Source: Terebella lapidaria (lineage: Eukaryota; Annelida; Polychaeta; Terebellida; Terebellidae). From it: a DNA stretch of 64,000 nucleotides. The DNA lies in NCBI GenBank assembly GCA_949152475.1, contig OX424563.1, positions 37,954,120 to 38,018,119 on the forward strand, written 5' to 3'. Below, one piece after another: positions 10,891 through 21,435 of this stretch. The position numbers and the translations under genes were made by a program. Every line of letters begins with the position of its first letter. Positions within the stretch are counted from its first letter, which is position 1. Below the pieces are notes generated by a model. It did no database searches and was not told the DNA's origin. It was given only the letters and a program-made list of their open reading frames with translations.

Positions 10891-12228
10891 CGTATATTAC
10901 ATGCGCAACACTTGTGGTGGCTTTTAATTCCAATATCATATTCATTGGATAAGGGCAATACGCCATTCTATGGTAGGCCTGGACTCCGTCCGTGGGCAGC
11001 TCCGGACGTCCGCCGGCTATTGCTTTCACCATCTTTGGGCGCCTCTAGATAGGGCACCGGTATGAAGGGTTCCCCCCTAACCATTGAGGTTATGGCCCAT
11101 GCCGGCTCCGCGTCTAATCTATTGGCTCCGCACTCCGGTAGTCATTTGAGGAGGCTCTGGGTTGGACCGGGCACCGCTCTGCGGCCGGGCTGTACGTCGG
11201 GGTTGCTAGTGGGCGTTTAGCTAACGCCCATAGGGCGCCCGATTGTCTGTCCGGACGTCATGGGTATGTCCGATCGCCTTGTAAGCGTACCAGCGGCTAT
11301 GGGGAGTGATTTTGTTTATTTTCCATCTTATTTATTATTTATGGGAGGATTATAAGCCACAAGTGTGCGCGTGTTCCCGTGGAAATGCTATTCTTTCTCA
11401 TTTACCAAATATATGAGAAAGTTTAGTGATATATCTCTTTTCCCTGGTGCAATAGAGAGTAAGAAATCAGGAGATTTCTGCTTTCGCAAGAGGGGTGTAG
11501 GAGATTGTGTACATAGACGTGGAATCAATACCCAGTATTAAGTATTCCGAGCAAACAAAACAGGGTCCGTTATCCAATCTCATAGTCCGGGGACAGAAAG
11601 TCATATCAGGCATACAAAGTGAGAGAAAACAAAAATGACAGGGAAACTCATGAACCCCCGTAAATTGTATCAAAGGCTGTATGCCGTGATTTATGAAAAG
11701 CATGCAAGTGGTGGTGGATTTATTTCCATTGCTGCTTGGGCGGTGTTAAATATTTATTTATCGCTGCTGATAGGGTGACATAATCGTAACACCCACAAGT
11801 AGTTTGGCTTTTGATACATTGTATACAATCTTTAACCTGCGAGGGTGATTAACTTCACATCATTGATCGCCAGTGCGAAAGCTATTGCTAATGACTGCTG
11901 TTAATTACTGAAGTATTTTAGCGGGTTCCCCCGGGATGGCTTGTGTATGTAAGCCACCCGTATACATGGAGTGATAGGAGTCACCGGGGGGAGATGCGTG
12001 TATATGTATGAGATAGTGTAAAACGTTCTTTTGTCTGTCGATCTGGTAGATGCAGTGGAAAGACGTTTCCACGGGAACGCGTCATGCGGTGCGCGTGCAG
12101 TATAACTGCCAACACTTGATGCCTTTAAAGCTATGTAACTCGTTAATCTCTGGTCATTCAAGCACTCGGCACTGGTGGAGACAGATCTGCGGATCTGACT
12201 TCCAGTGTTTAAGCGGAGAGCGCTTGAA

Positions 12229-13724
12229 ATGTCCGAGAGTAGTGACGGGGATAGATGGAAGGAGTCTGAGGGTTGGAGGGAGTTTCCTTCGGACGGTGAG
12301 TCTCTTGAGCGCGGTAACACGTACTCGAGATGAACAGGGTCTTTTGAGCGCGGTAACACGTACTCGAGACCCGTTCGGCCTGAGGGGGATGACAGGACAG
12401 ATAACCCCGAAGGCGCGTATGTGGGTTCTGCGGAATCCAGCTCCGGCTCTGGTTCTGGTACAGGAACCGAGTCCGGGAGTGAGGTCGCGGCGGACCGCCC
12501 TGCAGAGAGTGACTCGTCTACGTTAGGCGCCGAGCAGCTCCTAGATCCGTCTCCTTTTCCCCGCGTGGAAGAGTTGATGGACTACAGTGAGGTAGGACCC
12601 GCTGGTGTCGACATTGTGTTGCACCCGTCCCCGGAGATGCTTGCGTCTCTGGGGCCAGATGAGAGTACTCGTGCGGAAACTCGTCCGGATGGCCGTAGTC
12701 GTCCGGACACCGGTTCCGCCGAGAACTCCACGGTGTCCGCACCTGCGGAGTCTGGTCCGCACGACCGGAAGACACCTGGGACTTGGGCGGAGCAGGTTGA
12801 CGCGGCTGAGGAAGCCGCATCCCAAGCTCCGGCCCAGGATCAGCCGCCCGGACAGCCGCAGAGGCTGTCCGTCAACCGCCGGCAACCCAGGCAGTGGAAG
12901 AACAGCACCGGGTCACCATGGTCGTGTCCGAGATGCCGCAGATCGCGGCCAAGACACGAGTGGCTTCTCCTAAGCCGCGCGCCCCGACAAGGACTCAGTA
13001 GAAGGGTTCGTCCGCTGGAACAACTCCGGCCGGGACGACGCCCCTGCAGTCCCCGGGCACGCTGACTCAGGAGGATTACGACCTTGCATACGGCCAAGGC
13101 CTCATGGAAGGCACCCGGCGGAGCCTAGAGAGCTACCAGACTTTGTCGGCCGTCATTGAGCGGCGCGCTTTTGACCAGGGTCGAACCGCCGCTCTAGCCG
13201 AGCAGTCTGGGGCGTCCGCCCCCGCCCCAGAGGTAACCGCTAGGATGGAGCACCTGGAGGCTGAGAATGAGCAGCTACGGCGTCGTCTTGACGAAGCCGA
13301 GGCCGCTCGGACTCGCCTACTCCAGGGCGTCGATGACCCCGAGTCGTCCGCCCGGAACCAGGCGGCTCTCCAGCGGGCGGATGCCGCTTTGGAGCTGGCC
13401 ATCTACCCATACCTAGTCCAGGTATGGGGAGAGCGCACGGCCGGTCCTCAGCGCACCCGCGATACGGTAGAGATGTTCCGCGCCATCGCGAACCTCGGCG
13501 CCACATCTCTGCCGGCCTCCGTTGTCATGGCTCCGTCAGTACCCGGGTTGCAGGGCTCACCGCATAAGCCCCTGCAAGCGCCACCGGGCCTGCCTCATCC
13601 GCCCGCGCAACCGGCTTACACACTGCCGGTTCCGCTGCTTCCGCAGCGTAGGGACCCGTCACCGCCGCCAAACCCCAAGATAGGCGGCACGGATGAGGAG
13701 CCGATGACAGAGGGGGAAGGCTAG
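12229..13724 (+). pseudogene. Extra ORF of element A downstream of pol, coiled-coil protein, function unknown
   Basis: A reading frame of about 498 codons starts at ATG 12229 and ends at the TAG at 13722-13724. The first half is acidic and rich in Ser, Gly, Glu and Pro. The second half contains a heptad-rich coiled coil from 13245 (MEHLEAENEQLRRRLDEAEA), then an Ala/Pro-rich tail. Breaks: an in-frame TGA at 12331 created by a 39-bp tandem duplication, one frame change near 12885, and a TAG at 12999. I do not recognise a family; no signal peptide or membrane segment suggests an envelope. Its position between pol and the 3' LTR resembles the accessory or env-like ORF slot of some gypsy elements. 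It is absent from element B. Confidence 0.65.
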
Positions 13725-14249
13725 GGTGCTAGCCTCGTCGCCGCACTTGCGCGGCGGCGTGCCGGAGTCGCTCCCGCGGCTCCGCCCTGCCTCAGACCTG
13801 TTCTGCGGATCTGGGGAGCCGGCCGGCAGGGCGGTCGGCAACACTTTTTAGAGGTACTATCACTTTTGATACCCGGCGTGTCGTTTTACAAAATTTCTAA
13901 ATTTAAAGTTTAACCTTAAAGATATTCCAAAGACTCGACACACTGTCCTTTTATAACGGATGACCTTCCAAGGTCATCACACGGTTTTGGACCATCTCGG
14001 TCAAAATTTTAGCTTGTTTATGAGGGTTTATTCAAAATTACAAAGCGCGTTATAGTTTACTCCGTAAGTCCGGGGGTACTTCTCCATTCTTCCAAAAGGG
14101 ACTCTTAAAGTCCTAGTTTTGCGCCGTGACTTCCGGGCGTTGCCATCTTGCCTTCTTCCGGCCCCCACCATGCGAAGCCTTCGTCGGGTTTCGAGCATTT
14201 TGAGCACGGGCGGAACATGTTGGGGATCAACATTGTAAGAAGGGGGTAA
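13725..14249 (+). other. 3' untranslated region and polypurine tract of element A
   Basis: Non-coding and shared with element B. The polypurine tract AAGAAGGGGGTAA at 14237-14249 abuts the 3' LTR. A TGACCTTCCAAGGTCA palindrome lies near 13962; element B has TGACCTTGAAAGGTCA at the matching place near 23071. Confidence 0.8.
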
Positions 14250-14984
14250 TGTGGCGATTTTGCCCTAAGCACGCGGCAGGTGATTGTAAACATACATGCC
14301 ATTTATGTGGCCTTTTCGTTCTTGGCCTTGTTTTGACATGCTCCGTTCGAGCGTGCAATGCCATGGCAACGCATTGTAATTTACGCTCCAGTAAACTATA
14401 ACAATGGTTTGATTATACTTCGCGTGCAGCCTTTAGTTTCTGGTGTATTATATATACACTGGAGGCTGCTCGGTCGAGGAGATTGTCCAAGATCGAGTGA
14501 CAGGATGCACTCGGAGCTCGCCATGAGCTTTGAGTTCCCTGTTCGGGAGTAGTGGGCTCCTAGAGCCCTGGGGACGATTTCCATGGGGAGGCCCGGGCTG
14601 GGAGAGACAAGTTGCTGACTCGGTGGCGCAAGCCCTGTGGATCGCCAGTTCTCTCCCTTCCCGGGACGGTGTGACATAGGCTCTGGCCAGCATGTCGGAC
14701 TGTACGGGGTTCCGTCCCCGAGGCAGACCGCGGCTCGCCAGACCCCTCCAGCTAACACCGTTGTGATGAACCAGTTTCTGAACGGTGTCCGTAGGCCTGG
14801 GAGTGTCGGGTGGACTGTTACCTGGTTACCGTTAATGCTAGAGTGGTTACCGTGTCCGCAGTGACCTCCGGTGAGCGGCACCGCCGCAAGGATCCGGAAT
14901 AGTGGATGCGCGTCCGCAAGGACTCGCGGTGAGAGGACTATCTTCGAGGATCCCGAAGAGCGGACGATAGTCAATAACTTTACA
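14250..14984 (+). repeat. 3' LTR of element A
   Basis: 735 bp, TGTGGCGATT...AACTTTACA. It keeps the 57 bp missing from the 5' LTR. The 735-bp length equals that of both element B LTRs. Confidence 0.94.
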
Positions 14985-15127
14985 GTACACGTATTTAATA
15001 TTATATACGCGTATTTAATATTATGTACGTGTATTTAATATTAAGTACGTGTATTACAACCGTCTGGAAAATATCGTAAATAAATGAAAACTAAAGAATA
15101 AAACTATGCCATATATCAGCCACTGTA
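14985..15127 (-). repeat. Right end of outer TIR element: last 20-bp units plus terminal repeat
   Basis: Units of the inverted-arm type resume directly after element A and run to about 15053. The terminal region follows (CCGTCTGGAAAATAT...AAAACTATGCC) and ends at 15127, flanked by GAATGC. Confidence 0.85.
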
Positions 15128-15133
15128 GAATGC

Positions 15134-15711
15134 AGATGATCAGTGATGATTGTTGTACGGGAATCAAAATGTCTTCCTCTTTCTGGTGATATATCACATT
15201 TGGAAGTGTAACGAATATTGACAAAGATTTGAACATTTCAATGACTTATACATGGGCCTCAAAAACGCCAAGAAAACTCCAGCTAGCCAGAGGTCAAAAG
15301 ATAATGCAACTCCAGCCAGCAAAGGGTTAATGTTCAAGTACAATATTTCAGCAAGTTTAAAAGGAGCAATTCTATATGTATGTTGTTAGATACATGTTCT
15401 CCAGTTTTCACAATCATTTCTCAAAATTGAATCATTTTTCAGTCCTGAAATTTCTCACACTTTTTAAAAAAAATTTTTTTTATATCATTGATAATTGGCA
15501 TGTCTTTGCAATGATTTGAAGGAGATTATAATGTGTGGTCAGCAGTTTTAAGTTTATAGTGAACGAACGAACCAACTACCAAATACAACATGCAAACTTT
15601 GTCAGCATATTTTGACCTCAACTGGAAATATGCAATGAAATTCCCCAATTTTGCAAAGCTTCAATTTATACGATGTTTCAAAATTTTCCAGTTCCTACAT
15701 GACGTTTGCCA
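15134..15711. other. AT-rich DNA upstream of the PHD fragment
   Basis: No repeat or domain recognised. A good acceptor-like TTTTCCAG at about 15684-15691 suggests the first visible exon may begin near 15692 with upstream exons not identified. Confidence 0.4.
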
Positions 15712-16285
15712 ATGCCTTCACCACTGGACACTCGCTTCACAATTGCAGCGACACTATATGACCAGGCTGGTATGTTAATATGAAACATGGTTATGTCCAT
15801 ACATATTTTAATCATTTTCATTGGTTAACTGATTCAAAATCTTTGAGAGATTAATTGGTATAATAAAAAAGTGATGGCTAAATAAAATTACTTGCTTATC
15901 GATTTCAGGTGATTTGCAATTGACAGTTTCACATATATTCAATTTCTTATTTAAATCTAAAGTAATCATTTCAAAAGTTTCTGTCAGCAAATGATCCACT
16001 CTATGATATTTGTATTATTAGACTTGAAAGAGAGCTTCTGTGTTCGCTGCGGCCGTGGTCAAGAAGAATCCAACATGGTAATATTGTTATTGTGTTGTTT
16101 TATTGTAATTTTCTTTGATGACACCACATGTTCGATCAAGAAATGTTAATTACCAACATGATTCACTGGTCCACCTAATTTCATTCTCACAGGTGGAGTG
16201 TGCGAAGTGTTGTGCTAAGTTTCATGGATAGTGCACGTCATTGAAGAAACAACCTTGGAATCTGTGTTTCATGTGTAAATTCTGA
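15712..16285 (+). pseudogene. Three-exon PHD-finger gene fragment with an internal stop
   Basis: Three exon pieces join in one frame: 15712-15769 (start ATG or an internal exon), 16022-16077 and 16193-16285. The introns are 15770-16021 and 16078-16192, both GT...AG (donors GTATGT and GTAATA). The joined frame gives all eight ligands of a PHD zinc finger (C4HC3): C-x2-C in exon 2, then C-x2-C-x4-H-x2-C-x10-C-x2-C in exon 3. A TAG at 16229-16231 falls between the His and the following Cys, and the frame then runs to a TGA at 16283-16285. PHD fingers usually read histone H3 tails. The fragment may be a decayed host gene, or the C-terminus of a gene carried by the unit bounded by the 46-bp arrays. 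Confidence 0.6.
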
Positions 16286-17949
16286 TTGATATCTTCAAGT
16301 TTGATCTATTAGTCCTATAGATGCAATTCATTCGTTATTTCACTCCACTATCATGAAGTGATAATTGGTAAATTTTGATGTGATCATCTTCAAAAGTTTT
16401 AAAAACTGAAACATTTCATTGTTGCAAGATTGGAAGATGAATCATAATGTAAACCTAATTCTTGTCTGTGTAATAGGTTTGGTTGCAAGGTGATAATGTC
16501 TGAATATGTATAAAAGATGAAAATAATTTTACGAGATGAGCCTTGCTATCCAGAATGAAAACTGTAAGGCTTGGCAAGGAACAACTATTGTACATACAAT
16601 ATTTTTTTTTGTTCATGAATCATAGGACAATTTGTGAGATATTATATTTCACTCATGTAAACATTGAATGTGGGCAAACACTTGGAAAAAGCAGTACCAA
16701 TGCTGCGCTCAGGAGGGACACAAGCAAAGATCATATTTTATCAGTTTGTCCACCTGTTATAATATATGAGTATTTCTTGCAACTACATGTAGTTTAGTGA
16801 AAAAAAATTGTGTGCAATTTGCTGTACCTAAAATTCCACAATTATGTACAACTACATACGAATTTTGAATGCTCCATACAAATGTGATGGGATTTCTTGA
16901 CATGATACAACAGATATTGTGTGATGATACTTTGGCATTTTTGTGTGAGCTGCTGTGAACTCATCAATATATGTACAAATGTAACTTGTGATTATGTAAC
17001 ATAATGTAACATATATAACATTAGTATTGGCGCAGTATTAGTATTAGCTAGTTGAAATTGAGTAGGTTCTCAGTTTCCATGAGAAAGTAGTGAAAGATAG
17101 ATAGATAATTTGATATGTAATCATACAACTTCATCCTAAAAAAAAATGGTGTGTACAGGGTAACCTGTCCCCGAAACAGTGTCGGTAGGTGGCATCAGAA
17201 ATCCTATCAGAAAATAGAATTTATGTAAAGTTAAATTTGCTGGTGAATCACAAATTATTAATCAGCATGTTACCTTTTTTGTTGTTCCTTCTGATATGAA
17301 GAACTTGCAGAAATATGTTTACTGTACTTATTTGTGTGCCTCATGTAATAACACATAACGTTGTAACCGGTATCATTTACTAGTAACAGTTTTTCATTTA
17401 TCATTGTGCATTATCATGGTGGTCCATCCATTTTTTCCCCAGGAAAATGAGGTCTTACTTCACAGGAAGTCTTATTCTACAACTTCACTTACATGAATGT
17501 ACATGCTAAATTGATCTAGGAACTAAAAGAAATTGAATATGGAAGTCTTTTAAGGGGTCCCATCTAACAGAAAATCTTATTCCTGAATTTGTGTAAGGTT
17601 AAAAAATTTTATTCACTGAACAAAATCTGGCGGACACTATGGATTTGGATTGTCACGTGTCTATTAGATGCATGTTTTAATTGTAATATCTCAATACCTA
17701 TTCATTTTAACGTACGGTTGTCTGCAATTGTACTGTTTTACTTTTCATCAGTTAATAATGTTCAGATCGGTTCAGCACAGAGGATCGTCCATCGGGGGAT
17801 ACACCTATGCCATTGTTTGTTTCCAAATCATCTAGGTGTGCTAATTATTATGTATTCTGTTTACAATTTATGTACATCCAGATACTTCAAATTGATAAAT
17901 GTAATAAAGAAATCTGCAAAGCACTTTAAGTTTCACTTTTGTCACTATG
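16286..17949. other. AT-rich DNA downstream of the PHD fragment, with a poly(A) signal
   Basis: No coding signature seen. An AATAAA at 17903-17908 just before the minisatellite could end a transcript through the PHD fragment. The open frame that begins at 17589 is only an extension of the stop-free satellite frame. Confidence 0.45.
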
Positions 17950-20052
17950 TTTGCTGGGTCCTGTCCTCACTGCCTCACTCGTCTACTGGGTCAGATCTGC
18001 TGGGTCCTGTCCTCACTGCCTCACTTGTCTGCTGGGTCAGATCTGCTGGGTCATGTCCCCACTGCCTCACTTGTCTACTGGGTCAGATCTGCTGGGTCCT
18101 GTCCTCACTGCTTCACTTGTCTACTGGGTCAGATCTGCTGGGTCCTGTCCTCACTGCCTCACTCGTCTGCTGGGTCAGATCTGCTGGGTCCTGTCCTCAC
18201 TGCCTCACTTGTCTGCTGGGTCCTGTCCTCACTGCCTCACTTGTCTACTGGGTCAGATCTGCTGGGTCCTGTCCTGTCTTCACTGCCTCACTCGTCTGCT
18301 GGGTCAGATCTGCTGGGTCCTGTCCTCACTGCCTCACTTGTCTGCTGGGTCCTGTCTTCACTGCCTCACTTGTCTGCTGGGTCCTGTCCTCACTGCCTCA
18401 CTTGTCTACTGGGTCAGATCTGCTGGGTCCTGTCCTCACTGCCTCACTTGTCTGCAGGGTCCTGTCTTCACTGCCTCACTCGTCTGCTGGGTCAGATCTG
18501 CTGGGTCCTGTCCTCACTGCCTCACTTGTCTGCTGGGTCAGATCTGCTGGGTCCTGTCCTCACTGCCTCACTTAGTCTGCTGGGTCAGATCTGCTGGGTC
18601 CTGTCGTCACTGCCTCACTTATTCTGCTGGGTCAGATCTGCTGGGTCCTGTCGTCACTGCCTCACTTGTCTGCTGGGTCAGATCTGCTGCTAGGTCCTGT
18701 CCTCACTGCCTCACTTGTCTGCTGGGTCCTGTCCTCACTGCCTTACTCGTCTGCTGGGTCGGATCTGCTGAGTCCTGTCCTCACTGCCTCACTCGTCTGC
18801 TGGGTCAGATCTGCTGGGTCTTGTCCTCACTGCCTCACTTGGCTACTGGGTCAGATCTGCTGGGTCCCGTCTTCACTGCCTCACTTGTCTACTGGGTCAG
18901 ATCTGCTGGGTGCTGTCCTCACTGCCTCACTTGTCTGCTGGGTCAGATCTGCTGGGTCCTGTCCTCACTGCCTCACTTGTCTACTGGGTCAGATCTGCTG
19001 GGTCATGTCCTCACTGCCTCACTTGTCTGCTGGGTCAGATCTGCTGCTAGGTCCTGTCCTCACTGCCTCACTATGTCTGCTGGGTCAGATCTGCTGGGTC
19101 CTGTCCTCACTGCCTCACTTGTCTACTGGGTCAGATCTGCTGGGTCATGTCCTCACTGCCTCACTTGTCCGCTGGGTCAGATCTGCTGGGTCCTGTCCTC
19201 ACTACCTCACTTGTCTGCTGGATCAGATCTGCTGGGTCCTGTCCTCACTGCCTCACTTTTCTACTGGGTCAGATCTGCTGGGTCCTGTCCTCACTGCCTC
19301 ACTTGGCTAGTGGGTCAGATCTGCTGGGTCCTGTCCTCACTGCCTCACTTGTCTGCTGGGTCAGATCTGCTGGGTCCTGTCCTCACTGCCTCACTTGTCT
19401 GCTGGGTCAGATCTGCTGGGTCCTGTCCTCACCGCCTCACTCGTCTGCTGGGTCAGATCTGCTGGGTCCTGTCCTCACTGCCTCACTTGGCTACTGGGTC
19501 ATATCTGCTGGGTCCTGTCTTCACTGCCTCACTCGTCTACTGGGTCCTGTCCTCACTGCCTCACTCGTCTACTGGGTCAGATCTGTTGCTAGGTCCTGTC
19601 CTCACTACCTCACTTTTCTACTGGGTCAGATCTGCTGGGTCCTGTCCTCACTGCCTCACTTGTCTGCTGGGTCAGATCTGCTGGGTCCTGTTCTCACTGC
19701 CTCACTTGTCTGCTGGGTCACATCTGCTTGGTCCTGTCCTCACTGCCTCACTTGTCTGCTGGGTCAGATTTGCTGGGTCCTGTCCTCACTGCCTCACTTG
19801 TCTGCTGGGTCAGATCTGCTGGGCCCTGTCCTCAGTGCCTCACTTTTATACTGGGTCAGATCTGCTGTGTCCTGTCCTCGCTGCCTCACTTGACTACTTG
19901 GTCAGATCTGCTGGGTCCTGTCCTCACTGCCTCACTTAGTCTGCTGGGTCAGATCTGCTGGGTCCTGTCCTCACTGCCTCACTTGTCTGCTGGGTCGTCT
20001 TCACTGCCTCACTCGTCTGCTGGGTCGGATCTGCTGCGTCATGTCCTCACTA
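17950..20052 (+). repeat. 46-bp minisatellite array, forward orientation
   Basis: About 45-50 units. Each full unit is a 14-bp module (CTGCTGGGTCAGAT) plus a 32-bp module beginning CTGCTGGGTCCTGT and ending CTGCCTCACTTGT. Several units lack the 14-bp module, as expected from slippage between the two CTGCTGGGTC copies. All three forward frames are stop-free through most units, which produces open frames up to 666 codons. These repeat every 46 residues and are not evidence of a gene. Element C has inserted at the right edge; the array resumes at 35263. Confidence 0.95.
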
Positions 20053-20329
20053 TGTTACAATTTGGTTCGTTTATCAGTTGGTTATATATATTACATGTCG
20101 ACCTTAATGTTTTTGTTGTCGCACTTGAAACCGGATATATATGTTTATGTACTTTTGCAATGTTTTTCTCGCCACCTCACAGATTCGATTTGAGTTCACG
20201 GTTGAGTGCACCGCGCCTATTGCACAGTTGTTCACGTAGGTTTTGTCTCGTAGGTCTTGTGACAGGCCTATCCTTCGTTGTATGCTGAGTGAGGAGTGTT
20301 TCGGGGATTCTGTATGTATTATTCTCGTC

Positions 20330-20336
20330 TATAAAT
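20330..20336 (+). promoter_or_regulatory. TATA box of element C LTR
   Basis: TATAAAT within TCTCGTCTATAAATCGTAG. It is present in both LTRs; in the 3' LTR a MITE has inserted directly after it. Confidence 0.6.
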
Positions 20337-20488
20337 CGTAGCGCAAATGCAAATCTGTACAGTTGACCAGGAGCGGGCTTGACAGCCGGGACGTATGCCA
20401 GCTAACCTGCTCTGCATGCAGAAGTAGATTCATTGTATTGCTGAAATGTAGCTACGTATATCGCTGTTTGGAAACGGTCGGGAGACAA

Positions 20489-20573
20489 GTAAGTAGTGTG
20501 CATGTGTATGTGCTAGGTTTAGGTTATTGCCCAGTATAATCGTTTACTACAAATGTTTTTCCTTTTATTGTAG
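20489..20573 (+). other. Possible intron inside the LTR/leader of element C
   Basis: Donor GTAAGTAG at 20489 and acceptor TTTTTCCTTTTATTGTAG ending at 20573 enclose 85 bp. Both signals recur in the 3' LTR near 35079-35164. No transcript evidence is available. Confidence 0.35.
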
Positions 20574-21077
20574 TGACCTTTCACTGTTAGAGTTGACCGT
20601 GCCGGTCCGCCTGTATGTGTGTGCGTCTGCCTGTTTGACCACCGTGTGCTGTCATGAGTTGCCCAGCCCTGTAGAACGTTGCGACCTCGCTGTGTGCCGA
20701 GTTGTTGCCGCGGCTAAGCTACGTGTTGTTTAGCTGACCTCGCCACGTGCTGTTGCCACCTCGCTGTGTGCTGTCGCCACCTCGCTGTGTGCTGTATCTT
20801 CGCCACCACCCTTGCTGTGTGCTGTGTCACGGCCGTTACCACCTAGCCGTGAGCTGTATCTACGTTGTTGCCACCTCGCTGTGTCGTCGTCGTCACCGCC
20901 TCGGCTGTGGACTGTGTAGTCCTCATCGTCGTTTCGTCGTGGGATTCTCCCCTGTCGTCGTGTCGTGGAACCCGTTAACTTACCTTGTGAAACCACCCAC
21001 CAGAGACTGTATGAATGTGTGCGTGAATGTGTGAGTGATTCAGGATTGTACATACATTAATATATCGTGTTCTATCT

Positions 21078-21083
21078 AATAAA
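21078..21083 (+). terminator. Polyadenylation signal of element C LTR
   Basis: AATAAA about 75 bp before the LTR end, followed by T/GT-rich sequence. The truncated 3' LTR no longer contains it. Confidence 0.6.
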
Positions 21084-21158
21084 TGTCATATTATTAAATT
21101 TGTGGTTTGTTGCTGCGATTCTGAGTACTTGCCATTCCACCGCTAGACAAATGTGACA

Positions 21159-21180
21159 ATTGGGTGCCTGTCGTCCGGGA
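21159..21180 (+). promoter_or_regulatory. Primer-binding site of element C
   Basis: ATTGGGTGCCTGTCGTCCGG directly after the LTR. TGG begins at 21161. The tRNA is not assigned. Confidence 0.7.
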
Positions 21181-21435
21181 AAGGCTTGTATTGAGTTTTG
21201 CACAACAGATCTCAAATAGAAGTATCAGTGAATGTAATTTAGACCTAGTTTAGGTAGCGTATTCGATCAGATATATTCTGGGATTTGATTGGTAGCCATA
21301 GTTTCCCCCCTTTACATTTAACATAGTATTTGTGTTAGATATTTTGCATTCTGTTCAGTGGACCGTGTTTTGCTTGGCTGGTCGGTTGGTAGAGTGTTCC
21401 CCATATACAGGTATACGGGAAAGGTCATTGTCTCG

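Larger units (their letters stand above)
10175..12228 (+). other. Non-coding spacer between pol and the extra ORF of element A
   Basis: No long open frame on the sense strand. Most of it is shared with element B (about 23800-25430, reverse), so it is a constant part of the family. It holds a hairpin at 10690-10713 and an internal polypurine tract at 10879-10890. Confidence 0.75.
3007..14984 (+). mobile_element. Element A: degraded Ty3/gypsy LTR retrotransposon (~12 kb)
   Basis: Complete from 5' LTR (3007-3684) to 3' LTR (14250-14984). It has a primer-binding site, gag with a CCHC knuckle, pol in the usual protease-RT-RNase H-integrase order, an extra coiled-coil ORF after pol, and a polypurine tract before the 3' LTR. 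It sits inside the 20-bp array, with GTA/AGTA-like bases repeated at both junctions (short and slightly offset). Multiple frameshifts, internal deletions, and LTRs that differ by a 57-bp indel plus substitutions show that it is inactive and older than element B, which belongs to the same family. Confidence 0.93.
1614..15127. mobile_element. Outer TIR DNA transposon (non-autonomous, IS3EU-like ends), split by later insertions
   Basis: The left end TACGGTGGCTGATATATGCC at 1614 is matched by the inverted right end GGCATATATCAGCCACTGTA-type sequence ending at 15127. The sequence GAATGC flanks both ends (1608-1613 and 15128-15133), a 6-bp target-site duplication. TAC...GTA termini with a 6-bp duplication are the pattern I know for the IS3EU superfamily; that assignment is inference because no transposase is present. 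Inside are 20-bp repeat arrays in opposite orientations around a short unique core. Without the inner copy and element A, the element is about 0.65 kb. Confidence 0.8.
20053..21158 (+). repeat. 5' LTR of element C
   Basis: 1106 bp from TGTTACAATTTGG to AAATGTGACA. It has a TATAAAT box at 20330-20336, a polyadenylation signal AATAAA at 21078-21083, and an intron-like segment at 20489-20573. The 3' LTR matches it closely up to 20670. Confidence 0.9.

Noticed and set aside
17939..20288. Open frames of 666, 328 and 248 codons on the plus strand, ending in Cys/Leu/Ser-rich protein
   Set aside because: They are translations of the 46-bp minisatellite, which lacks stops in all three forward frames. 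The residue period equals the DNA period in bases, as expected for a non-multiple of three.
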